This document shows positions 35,020-46,100 of a stretch of DNA of 64,000 nucleotides, piece after piece. Numbering within the stretch: position 1 is the first letter of the stretch; every line of letters begins with the position of its first letter. The translations under genes and the position numbers were made by a program. The notes beneath the pieces were generated by a model that did not search any database, had not been told where the DNA came from, and saw nothing but the letters and a program-made list of their open reading frames with translations. The stretch covers positions 124,001-188,000 of the forward strand of contig NC_018217.1 of NCBI RefSeq assembly GCF_000219625.1. The letters run 5' to 3'. The stretch is from Zymoseptoria tritici IPO323. Its lineage: Eukaryota; Ascomycota; Dothideomycetes; Mycosphaerellales; Mycosphaerellaceae.

Positions 35020-35535
35020 TAAGCAGGACTGACGAAGGAGCTGGACGACGGGGAGGAAGTTTTATGATAACATCAATTGGAGGGACTGCACAGCATGGCG
35101 TTTGATGATATCCTGCATTCGTCGTTTTGGGAACAGGCATGATGATTATGTGGTATGTGTACAAACTCGACTCGGCACATCTTTTCTTCCGGCGGCTGTC
35201 CTTTCGCATTACTATCAGTGCTACGGCTTTCTTCTTACAGGTTTGCAACTATACGCTCATCATCTCATCTGCTACAAGAACAGCGCAGCTGCGGTAATAC
35301 TTCACGCAGCTCAAAACCACCGACACCCACTCCCGTCCCGCCCTGAGACATCTCAACGCCACAAGCGGGAAATTCAAGCTCGTCTGACTTCGATGGTTCT
35401 CCCGTGACCCAGACACATGCCGAAGTGAAAAAGGACATCACCTCGCCACTTCGACAGCAAAAGCCACACCTGCAAAATGTCACCCATTCACTCCAACAAA
35501 TACGATGATCATCCCTGGCTTTGGAGTGCGATAAC
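35020..35535. other. intergenic
   Basis: 3' region of the heme lyase gene and promoter of the next gene. Nothing else recognised. Confidence 0.4.
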
Positions 35536-36192
35536 ATGTCACTTTCAGGGGATGATGTACAGGATCTCACGAGATCCCAAATCCGAAGGAGGAATCGACG
35601 GCGGAGGTGGAGCGGGTCCGCGTCCAGTCGCAGCGAGGTGCTGGATTTAGAACGAATCCAGAAGCGGACTCAAGACCAACATAAGTCGCCCTCGCAGTCG
35701 GAAGCCAGCGTCCAGCCTCGAGCAGAACCACAGCTTCGAACCCAGGACATTCCTGCCGAAGGCTCCATACCGCTGCAACCGCCGCCGGGCATGAACCTCC
35801 CCTTCCGCCTCCGCTCGCAAATCCAAGAACAGGCCTCCATCGCGCTCGCCTCTCAAAGCACAGATCTCACGACACCCCAGTCTGTACCTCCCTCCCTCGG
35901 CCTACACAGTCCGACTTCAGCATCACCACCCAGCACACTCTCCGGCTACGAAGCAGATATCAGCTTCCATCCTTTCCCACCTCGTCCCGATTCAGGATCG
36001 CAACCCTCGTCTCGAATTGATGGTCGGGCCAGGACTGCGGACAAGCCGCCAGTATGTGAAGCTTGTCGACGATTCTTCTGTTTCGGCGGGCGAAATTGCC
36101 CTCATAGACAGAACGAGGCGCGACCGTCTCGGCTGGAGAGATTAGAGACGACATCGAGTTTGGGTCTTTCGGATGACGATCAGGTTGGCTGA
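35536..36192 (+). CDS. hypothetical protein with Cys-rich C-terminal patch
   Basis: An open frame of 218 residues from ATG 35536 (the frame extends five codons upstream without an ATG). Most of it is low-complexity and rich in Ser, Pro, Gln and Arg, with a basic N-terminus ('RSQIRRRNRRRR'). Near residue 175 a compact patch 'CEACRRFFCFGGRNCPHR' has four cysteines and a His, which might bind a metal. No family recognised. It is probably a real but disordered ascomycete protein; codon-level support is moderate. Confidence 0.55.
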   Translation: MSLSGDDVQDLTRSQIRRRNRRRRWSGSASSRSEVLDLERIQKRTQDQHKSPSQSEASVQPRAEPQLRTQDIPAEGSIPLQPPPGMNLPFRLRSQIQEQASIALASQSTDLTTPQSVPPSLGLHSPTSASPPSTLSGYEADISFHPFPPRPDSGSQPSSRIDGRARTADKPPVCEACRRFFCFGGRNCPHRQNEARPSRLERLETTSSLGLSDDDQVG

Positions 36193-36237
36193 ATGAAGCA
36201 GTGATCGACACTGTGGGGTTCGGGCGTCTGATTCTCA

Positions 36238-36511
36238 TCTTCTTCGCCGCTGTTGCCAGTGCGATGGCTCAGGAGGTGGCTGGGCCGAGTGCGGTCGGCA
36301 GTGGGAGGGATGGTAGCGGACGGAGGAGGCTGCATCTGCATGGCAATCAGCTCAAGGTCTCTCCTCAGAGTGTCATGATGAAAGCCTTCAAGTCGGAATC
36401 TGTTCGAGTCCGAAGAGCTGTGGGACTGTTTCAAGTCAGTAGACACGTCGTCAAGTGCGCAGTCATGGCTTCAGGCGGCACTTTTGACAGGTAGGAGATC
36501 GTGCTCGTTTG
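36238..36511. repeat. diverged duplicate of sequences at 52.2 and 54.5 kb (copy A)
   Basis: 36238-36370 resembles 54505-54640 (signal-peptide-like 'AAVASAMAQ' against 'AGVASAIAQ'). 36381-36511 resembles 52155-52286 (about 130 bp with long identical blocks such as TTCAGGCGGCACTTT). The two halves lie together here but apart on the far side of the transposon island. Copy A has no in-frame ATG before the signal-like stretch, so it is at most a gene relic. Confidence 0.6.
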
Positions 36512-36696
36512 GGATGGCGACGGGAAGACTTGGTATTGGGAGAGATACTACGGTACTGCAGTATCGATCGATCCGCCGCTTTTGTCCGGCTTCCAGCCTC
36601 GCATCAGTGTCCACTCCCCCTCTGCCTTACTCTCCTCCACTCTCTCCTCCATTCCTCCTCCATCTTCTCCTTCCCAGACCGCTCCTATCACCCTCT

Positions 36697-37109
36697 TCAA
36701 GAACACACCATCACTCCCTGCTTGTTATAGCCGCAAGCTCCGTCGAACGTCCTGCATGGATAGTCCTAGGAGGGAAAAATTCAGCGAGATCGATGCGGTA
36801 TCAATGATATGTCGTCCGAGGGAGACATAACATCCGACGGCAAGACAGGAGGAACGTACGACGTCGCAGCCTACGTAGTTGACCTTGCCCTTCACGCTGA
36901 GGTTGCAGAGACCGGACCTGCATTTCTGCATGGGAGTGTTCGTAGAGCGAGGTCAGGAGGGAAAATGAGATGCGGCGGGCAAGGTAAAGAGCGGTGGGCG
37001 AGGTGAAGAGCGGTAGTGAAAAAGAGCATTAAAGAGGACAATGGCGTACATGAGCGAATGCAACAGCAGCCATCATGGAAAAGACGGCGGAGAGCTTGAT
37101 GAACTGCAT
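36697..37109 (-). CDS. small secreted six-cysteine protein
   Basis: Three exons: 37109-37050, 36925-36860 and 36765-36697, with GTACGC..CAG and GTACGT..TAG introns, joining in frame to 64 residues. The first exon is a clean signal peptide ('MQFIKLSAVFSMMAAVAFA'). The mature part, about 45 residues, has six cysteines, as expected for three disulphides. The last exon ends 'GVMVCS'. No family recognised; size, secretion and cysteines match effector-like proteins of plant-associated fungi, and function is unknown. It lies about 0.5 kb from the RIP-affected island. Splice sites are my reading, supported by the frame and the even cysteine count. Confidence 0.68.
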
Positions 37110-37640
37110 GTTTGTCGATGTTTTGTTGGTGTTGGGTGTTGATGCGACTTCGAAGATTGGTCTGAAGTTGAGGGAAGAAAGAGAAATCGTTCGGAGAAGT
37201 GTCAGATCTTTATGCGTGTCCTCATATCAGCACTGCAGGCTGGTGGTGGCCCGAAGTCTGCTCGATGCCTTCCAAGGACTGCGGGTTGCCTCCCCATCTC
37301 GCATCACACGACGACTTCAAGATGACAGGCGTAAGATTGCAGAATAATCAAAACTCAAAGCAGCAGGACCCTATCGCACGACACGCCATCCGTGCACGCG
37401 GGATCTGAGTGGCCGTCTCGTTCAGGATGTTGGTTCAAAGCTTCTTTACCGGATGTAACCTGCGCAATCACTTTCTGGGGTCTGGGTACCGCAGGCCCGC
37501 AAGCTTATGCCCAAGATTAACAGCGTTCAGGGAAGACAAATTGTCGAGGGAATTGCCGTCGACGAACCCCAGCGTTAAGTGCTTACATACCCTAGCTACT
37601 TCGGCGCCTCGTGCAGCTATTAAAACCCCACTACTTCCCC
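37110..37640. other. transition into the RIP-degraded island
   Basis: Upstream region of the small secreted gene. Normal base usage gives way near 37.64 kb to sequence nearly lacking CA and TG. No gene seen. Confidence 0.5.
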
Positions 37641-38098
37641 GAGCCCTAGCAATCCCAATCGAGCCCCTAGCTTAATTAATATTAAATGCTAGTATATAAA
37701 TTTTAATTAATTCTTCGCACTAGAGCCTCCGGCGGCTAAATAGTTCTACCTAAGCGCTCGCCGCTACGGGCAGGGGTATATGCCTTACGTACTCGGGTAT
37801 TATACGCCTGTCGCTGTCCTCGTAAGCTCGGGCTCCTTAGTACTTACTTTCCTCGTTGTTCGCTTTACTCGTTACCTCGTAAAGGCTTATAACTTCGGCT
37901 TACTTATCTAAATTAAATTCGATTAAAGCTAACCGACTTAGCTATAGCGTAGGGCTCGACCGGGCTAGCTAGGGCTCGGGGAAGTACTAGGGCTATTAAT
38001 ACTCCCGCCGATAGAGCATTCGCTAGAAACGAGATAAGAATATAAAGTCGAGAATTAAGATAGGAAGAGAGAGGAATTAGGTCGGCTATTATGTCCTT

Positions 38099-38201
38099 TT
38101 ATAGCGTATTAGTATATTAGAGTAGTTACCGTCTAAACCTTATCTAGAGGGTAAATAGCCTATAGAATAAGTAACTACTCCGATATACTAATATACTATA
38201 A
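38099..38201. repeat. short fold-back element
   Basis: Inverted arms of about 31 bp (38099-38129 and 38171-38201) around a 41-bp loop, differing mainly by C/T changes. It is MITE-like and was not matched to a known family. Confidence 0.6.
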
Positions 38202-38486
38202 ACGATACGTATACCTTAGAGCTATTTACCCGCCTAATAGAACTAACGTCTAACGTAAAGGAATTCTAGCGGTAGTAGATAGTTAGAGATATTATATATA
38301 CTATAGATCGAAGGCGACTTAATAAATATAAAGTATACTACTTATTAATATATAGTATAATAAAGTTAAGAAATAAATTAAAGCCGATCCGGATAGCCCG
38401 TAGCCCGTAGCCCGTAAAGTAGTGTCGGAGTAGGATATTAATACTAGAATTAACGTCTTACTATAAATATTAGGTAGATTATTACT

Positions 38487-38690
38487 TCTTCGAATAGCGT
38501 AGTACCTAACTACCGGTCGTAGGCTCTCTAGGTCGCCGCGAGCTTTAATATAGTTTTACGCTACCTCTAAAATTTATTTAGTATCCGTACTTTCTTAATA
38601 TAAGTTACAAAGGTAGGCTAAAACTATATTAAAGCTCGCGGCAACCTAGGGAGCCTATAACTAGTAGTCGGGCGCTACGCTATTCGAAGA
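38487..38690. mobile_element. fold-back (MITE-like) element with 80-bp inverted arms
   Basis: 38487-38567 is the inverted complement of 38611-38690 with scattered transitions, leaving a 43-bp loop. Arms include GAGCTTTAATATAG and its complement. The structure is that of a non-autonomous TIR element hit by RIP. No clear target duplication was seen. Confidence 0.72.
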
Positions 38691-38834
38691 GGGACAATTT
38701 AAAGAAATTTAGAGCCCTAGAACGAAATATTAATTATTACGCGTAGCGTAATATAAAGTTGTAGGTAGTTAGCTAAAAACTATTTTAGCCGCTACTCGCG
38801 TCTAATTAGTCGCTTAATTCTATAAGCGCCTTAG

Positions 38835-39090
38835 TATTATATCTACCTCCGCCGAATACTAATAATCGGCATCTAATCCCCTACCTTAATAGTATATATA
38901 CCCCTACTAAGGCCTTTTAAGCTTATTTAAGCTAGATTGCGCCTATATAATCTATATAGCCTATAAAGAGGCGAAGGAGGAACTCGAGGTATAAGAATAT
39001 ATAGAATCCCCTCCTTCCGAGAGAGTATTAAATTAAGTCTATTCTAAAGTAATTTATACTACTACTCTATTCTTAACTATACCTTTTATA
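38835..39090 (+). repeat. left LTR of outer element
   Basis: 256 bp starting TATTATATCT (TG changed to TA) and ending CTTTTATA. It aligns along its full length with the split right LTR. Confidence 0.88.
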
Positions 39091-42000
39091 TACGATTTAA
39101 TCTACCCTATAGTATAACAAATTACTTCTAAGATAACTTCGTCTCGTTCTAGCCTATCCGGGAGTAAAAGTACCTATTACTATATAAACGAACCTACTAA
39201 TAACCCGGATACTATAGAAACCTCTACCTAGACTACTATTAGTAACGATAAAGACGCCGAACGTAGGCCTAAAGACCTAGAAGAACCTATCGGGCACTAG
39301 GATACTACTAACGTAGGCGAGGAAGAACTAGAGAACCCTCTATAGGAAGAAGATATCCTACCTAAGGGAGAAGAAGATAATATTAATAAACAAATCCGTA
39401 AAGAAGAGGCCGCTACTACTAGATAAGAGCGCCTTCTCTAGCTTAGCCTCCTTTAGGTATATAATAGAGCTATAAGGAACTATATCGCCTAGGTATAGGA
39501 CGGGTCTATTCCTACTATCTTACCTAATATCTTAATTTAGCTATCTATCCCTAAGAATGCTCTTCTAAAGGCTCGGAATCCTTATATCTTTAAGGGAAAG
39601 AACTACGCTAACTAGGAATAGTAATAGGAAAATATTAACTAAGTAATTAACCGAGCTAGTATAGCTACTAATAAGGAAAAGATAGAATTCGCTAAAGAAT
39701 AGATAGCGAGACTCTAAAAGTAGTACTAGAAGCGTTACCTACTCGATAAGGTACCTATCTAGCTAATATAGAACGATATATAGCTTATAATACTAGATTC
39801 TATAGGTACGAAGGACGAACGTACCTAAAGAGCTATAGATAATATTAAAGAGGCTAAATAGGGTAATAGGACCCTAACTAGGCTAATAAACTACCTAAAG
39901 GAATAGTAGAATAAGATTAGTTATACCGATATCCCTAGAATAATCTATAAATTTAAGGGAGCTCTTACCCTAGTAGTTAGAAATAGGCTCGAATAGAGCT
40001 AAGTTACCCTTATAATCCTTATAGATACGGAGGAACGAGCTAATATATTATACTAATAGATATAGGAATTTAATAAAAAGCATTTAGCGAAGACTTTTAT
40101 TAATAAAACTAATAGTAGGCGCCTAAATAAAAACAATAAGCCTCTAAGTAGGCTAAGAAGGCCTAAATTCCCTTAAAGGCGGCTACTAACGAGAAATTAT
40201 CTACTACCTACTAGATATATAGTAAAGAGGGCTACTAGCGCTAGGAATGCCCTAATAAGAACTAGTTAGGAAAAGGGAGAGCCTATAGTAGATCTCCTCT
40301 AATCGCTATAGGTTAAGTCTAGTACTTAGAGGCCTAGAAAAAGGCTACTAAGCTAAGGGAAATTACCTAAACTATAGGGGAAGGGCTTATACGCCTTAAA
40401 GTAGAGATATAGGGTCCCGATAGGACTAAGACTCTCTAAGTACTACTTAATTATAGGGCGTAAAGTAACTTTATAGATAATATAGTAGCTAAAGAGCTAG
40501 GCCTAAGCCCCGAGTTAGGGTAAACGGCCTAATACGTAGTACTAAACGGCTAGAGGTTAGCTATTTAGGGAGAATGCTATATTCTATTTAAAGTAATAGA
40601 TACTTAAGGACATATAAGAGGATATATAGAAACCTTTATAGTTAGAAGAATCTACGGGTTCTAACTAGTCCTTAGTATACCCTAGCTAGAACATTAGAAC
40701 CTAAGAGTAAACTTTATCTATAAAAGCGTTATCTAGAAAGGAATAAAGAGTAGATAATAGAAGCTAGTTAGGCTCGTCTTGCCTAAAGAGTTCTAAAAGG
40801 ACGCCTCTAGTATTCCTTCGGGGCATATTTAGGCTCTTACTACTTAATATATAGATAACGCGCTAAAAGGACCGGAACTCCTAAGCGAATTCTTAGATTT
40901 CGCGGACGTTTTTATAAAAGGGAACGAGTCCCTTCTTCCTAAGACGGGGCTAAATAAGCTTAGTATCGACCTCGAAGAAGGTAAGGAGGCCCTATATAGC
41001 CTATTATATAACCTTTCTATAATAGAACTAGAGACTCTACGTAACTACCTTACTAATAGCCTAGAGAAGGGGTAGATTTGCCCCTCGACCTCCTTAGCGG
41101 GGGTAGGTATCCTCTTTATAAAGAAAAAGGACGGGAGTCTATATCTCTACGTCAACTATAAGGCCCTTAATACCGTTACTATTAAGAATAGATACGCCCT
41201 ACCCCTCGTCTAGGAATTACTAGACTAGTTAGCGTTAGTAAAGTTCTTTATAAAGCTAGATATATAAGATACGTACTATTATATCCGAATTAAGAAGAGC
41301 GACTAGTAGAAAACTACCTTTTAGATAAGGTATAGCTACTTCGAGTATACTATAGTCCCGTTTAGGCTAACTAATACCCTAGTAGTATTCTAGGGCTATA
41401 TAAATTACGCCCTCCGGGGCCTACTAGACTACTATATTATAGTATACCTCGATAATATCTTAATATACTTATAAGACGCTAAAAGCTATAGGGAATACGT
41501 TAGGATAGTCCTTAAGAGACTTAGAAGATACTAACTCTTCGCTAAACTATTAAAATATAAGTTCTTTAAGTAGTAAGTCGGCTACCTTAGGTTCGTAGTA
41601 ACCCTAAATAGGGTCGAAATAGAGGTAGAAAGGATCTAAGCTATCGCCGACTAGCTCCTTCCGGCCTTAGTTAGGGACATTCGTATCTTTATCGGATTTA
41701 CGAACTACTACCGCTAGTTTATTAAGGGATTCTCCTATATAGCTAGCCTAATAAACTACTTAATAGAAAGAGGCCTAAATAGTACTAAAGGCGGATACTA
41801 ATAGAGAAAGGAGGAATTAGTCTACCTCGAACTCCTACCTAACGCGGTATAAGCATTCTAGTAGTTAAAGACTAGGTTTATTAAAGTACCTATCCTACGG
41901 CATTTCGACCTAAAACTACCTATTCGCGTCGTAATAGATACCTCCGGGTTTGCCGTCGGGGTAGTACTATTCTAACTATACGAAATAGAAGGTAAAATGT

Positions 42001-42640
42001 ACTAGTACCTAGTAGCCTTCTTCTCTAGTAAGATAAACGCGGCCGAGAGGAACTATAATATATACGATTAAGAGCTTCTCGCTATAGTTAAGGCCTTTAA
42101 GTACTAGAGACACTACGTTAAGGGCGCTTCGTACTAAATTAAGGTCTTAACCGACTACTATAACCTAAAATAGTTTATAACGACTAAGTAACTAAGCCGA
42201 AGATAGGTAAGATAGATAGAGCAACTATTAAACGTCGACTTCTATATAACGTATAACCTAGGGTCGCTTAATACTACCGCGGACGGAGTAAGTAGGCGCC
42301 TAGACTTAGAAGATAGGGACTACTCGGGATAGTAGATTAACGAAAGTAATAGTACTCCCGTATTAGATACCCTTTAGTACTAACTAGGTCTATCTAAGGG
42401 AATAGTAGCTAAATCTAGCCCCGCTCGGTCTATAATAGTAGTTATAACCTACTATCTATAGTTCGCTAGGACCTACTATAGTAAAACGTATATATTAGCG
42501 AGTACTATAATAGAAGAATTATTAGACTCTACGCTAATTAATATAATACGTAAGGGCCTAAAACATAACCCTATAGTATTAATAGTCGAACTAGCTAGGA
42601 ATAACCCGGAGCCGCCGGAATAGACCTAAAGGTAGGCTAT
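39091..42640 (+). pseudogene. gag-pol relic of outer element
   Basis: Conceptual reading through stops shows a Gag-like part, a zinc knuckle of the form C-KEG-x-W-x-x-ECPNKN near 40.2 kb with cysteines partly mutated, a protease region, then Ty3-type reverse transcriptase blocks ('[12 protein letters not shown]', '[19 protein letters not shown]') near 41.1 kb and RNase H near 41.9-42.3 kb. Dozens of TAG/TAA stops make it non-coding. Confidence 0.82.
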
Positions 42641-42810
42641 TATTACGGGTAAACAATATTTATACGAGAGTTTAGAGTCTATGTTAGATATAGTAAGTTC
42701 GATAAGGAAGTAGCCTAAAACCTCGCGGTAAGCGTAGAAAAGGATGTAGGCTACTAAGACAAAGCACGGGGTTGCGCTACGTATTATAGAAAGGGCGCTA
42801 GTCCCTTATA
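42641..42810 (-). repeat. LTR of nested element (3' LTR, minus orientation)
   Basis: 170 bp, TATTACGGGT to CTTATA, aligned end to end with 49272-49441. The differences are transitions. Confidence 0.87.
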
Positions 42811-43129
42811 ATACCCCCCCTCCTCCCGGTGCGCGGAAAAGTCGTCGGTAACCGACATAAAAGTAGCGGACTATTTACCCTCCTCCTTTAGACCTACTAC
42901 AATCGTCTAATTAGCTAAAATTTACTCCTATTGTCCGCTCTTTTCCTAGTATTATCGCTTGTCCGGGCGAAAACTGTCGGATCCCGATATACTAAGCCCG
43001 CTATACTTTACTCTATCTCTTTACCTTTCTAGTATTGTCGAGAAAGTAACAATATAAGGAAAACACGCCCTTAGAGCCCGGGGCTACGTATAAATACCCT
43101 GCCCCCCCCCCTCTTTTCTACCGCTAGTA

Positions 43130-43190
43130 TTACTAAATCGTTAAGGTAAGTTTTTAACCTAAAGGTTAAGGGTTCGAGTCCTTCGCTTTT
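43130..43190 (+). other. tRNA-like relic
   Basis: Contains AGGGTTCGAGTCC, like a T-arm/B box, preceded by a possible D-arm (TAAATCGTTAAGG) and a weak anticodon-like hairpin. The stems are poor and the region is RIP-affected, so it is not a functional tRNA; a SINE-like or tRNA-derived scrap is possible. Confidence 0.3.
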
Positions 43191-43199
43191 ATCTAGGAC

Positions 43200-46100
43200 C
43201 CTAGTGCCTTTCTAACGGAGTCGTAGATGTTGTCCCTTTTCGGCAATAATAATAATCCTTAGAACAACAACCCGGGTCCCGCCCTTACCTTCCCGCTAGC
43301 TACTAATAACCCGCCGGCGCCCGCCCCCGCTCCGCCTCTAGCGGCCCCCGCTTAGAACTAGCCGCGTGCCGCTATCTATTGCGAGCTATACGCTAAAAGC
43401 GGAATCGACTACGTCCTACCGGTAGTATAAAATATATCCCGCCTATTTTCCGCCGGACCCTACTAATAAACCTAGATAGGCCGATCTCGCGCGTATATAA
43501 GCTGTTACGCTAAGCGTAAGAATTGCGCTAAACTATAAGTTATAACCGGGCTCCGCTCGAAAGTCGCCGCTAACCGCCTAGTCCTTAATTCGCCTATGTC
43601 GCCTACGCCCTTTAGATCCGCGTAGGTACTTAGTAGGTAGCGTAAGTATCGCCGGCCTACGCTCGAAAACCGTCGGCTAATTAGACTATAGTAATAATAC
43701 TTATAATAGTTTAGGTACTACTCTTAAGGCTTAGAAAGCCCTAAAGCTACTATAGGTAGAAGGTTTACTCTCTACGTAGGTTCTCTTATTGTCTCCGATC
43801 GAAAAGCCCCGCTAACTGCTCGAAACAGTCCGGTAGCCTCGGAGATTACTCGTTCTATAGAGGAGGTTGTCGCGTAGTAAGGACAAACGTAAGTACTTCG
43901 CCGGTCTCCGTTTAGTATAACCCGCTAACCGCTTATTAGTCCTAGTAGCATTCCTACTACTCTCGTATTAGGTAGGCGTCGCTCCTCGTAGATAGCTACT
44001 TCCGCTCGTTCTCGGTTAGTTCCCGGTATAGAACATAGTAGTGCGATTGCTACTCTAAAAAGCAATTTATAAAATAAAAATTCTTACGTAACCTCTCGTT
44101 CTCCTCGTATATCTAGTTACTTCTTCTCGGTAACCGCTCTCTTTTTCCTCTTCTTAATATACTTCTCTTTTAGCCTATTATTAACTTTAGCATTTCTAAA
44201 TTTTTGCTCGAAGTTATCTATAGCGACGGTGTCTACTAGGTTGTCTAAGGGCTCCTACGTTAGATCGTAGTAGCCGGTCTATTTAACTAGGACCTCCCTT
44301 CCCCCTCCTCTATTCTTTAGTACTGTCCTTATATATAGTAGTTCTTCTACATCCTATTCCTCGTACGACTTAATTAATACTAGATCCGGCTAGTAATCGT
44401 CGGAGACCTAGCCTAGGAGAGGGTCGTCGCTCGCTAGTCTTAGCAGATCTAAATAGAAGACCGGATAAATGTTGCTAGGGATCCTAGCTAAACGGATAAA
44501 AACCGGCGACAAGACCTTATTAACTATGTACTTCGCATTCTTATAATCTAGGCTTTCCTTAGGGCGATTAGTGCGATAATTCCTTAAATCTAGCTATACC
44601 TTGTCGCCCTTCCGGTATATTAGCGCCGCGGTACGCTTCCTATTAGCGGCCTCCTCCTACTTTTAGGTAGCGTCCGCTATACTTACCTAGCACAGGTCTA
44701 TAATTCCCTTTATTTTCTCTACGAACTTCGAAGCTCTCTAGGCTACGGCTAGCGTAGAGGGCTCCTCGTTATCCGGCTCTAAGGGTACGGGAGACGGGGC
44801 TTCGTATCCGTAAACTACGAAGAAGGGGCTTATTCCTAACCCCGAATAGTAACGGGCGTTTAGCGCTAATTAGGCCGTAGAGAGCTAGCGTTTCTAGTCG
44901 GACTGCTCGTAATTAATGTAGTTCCTTAGATAGGCTTAGATGTCCTAGTTTAGTCTCTCTAGGCCTCCGTCGGTTTAAGGGTAGTAAGCTAAGCTTAGTC
45001 GCTACTATACTCCGACTAACCGGTAGAGTGTTTTCTAGAATGTGCTCGTCTAGTTCGTCCCCCTATTACTCGTAATCGCGCCCGGCAGCCTATAATATCT
45101 TACCTAGTAGTCTAGGAATCTCTCGGCGTACTCCTCCGCTTTTATACTAGGCATCGCCTCTAAAACGACGGACTTACTTAACCGGTCTTTAATAACCTAT
45201 AGGTAACGGTTCCCCTTAGACTTAGGGAGGTCGGTTATAAAATCTATAGAGATCTCCTAGAAGAAGCGATCGGGAACCGGTAGAGGGCGTAGGAGTCCGT
45301 GTTTATACTCTCTCTATACCTTATTCCTTCCGTAGTAATCGTAGTTTCTTAAAAACCTCCTAATATAACGTAACTATAGGGGCTAGTAGAAGTTTCTCCC
45401 TAGTATAAAGGCCGTAGAGTCCCGCCCGGGGTAGCCGTAGACCGGGGAGTTATGTACGGACTAAATAATCTTAGTACGGAGTTTATCGTTTTATAGAATC
45501 TTAGTGTCCGCCGACTTATATTCGGCCTCCGACGTAACCGCCGCTCTAGGAACCTATAACCTGCCGCGATGCCTTAAGCGGCCCTTCTCGTCGATGCTAC
45601 AATCCCTAATCTAGATTTTAACCTTTAGATCCGGTAGAATAGCCCGGGATCCGTCCTTAATAGCGCGGATTACTATCTAATACTAGGTATCCTTTTTTAA
45701 AGTCGGACCCTATAGTTTATTTAACTCGCTGTCCTAAAAGGGTCCCGCTATAGCCGCGTCCTTACTGTCGGAATTCGGCTCTAAAGCTACTAGCTACATT
45801 AGTATAGCTTGTAGGTAGTAGAGTTAGATAGACGTAGCCGATAGGTTATTAGCTACTACCTCCCTTTCCCCTCCGGCCGCCGGCTAATCTAGGGCTAGAT
45901 TAGGTTCTAGGAACCTCCTAAACCGTAACATCTTGTCGTCCTCGCCTAGAGTGTCCTACTCCCTACGAGAAAGTACGTCTAGTATAATCGCTTCGGTCCC
46001 TAGTCGGTATACGAGTTTAAACTAGAACAACGTAACGGTCTTAAACTATCGAATCTGCCTCTTACTTAGCTGCCTCTTTGTTATAAAGTACTTTAGGTTC

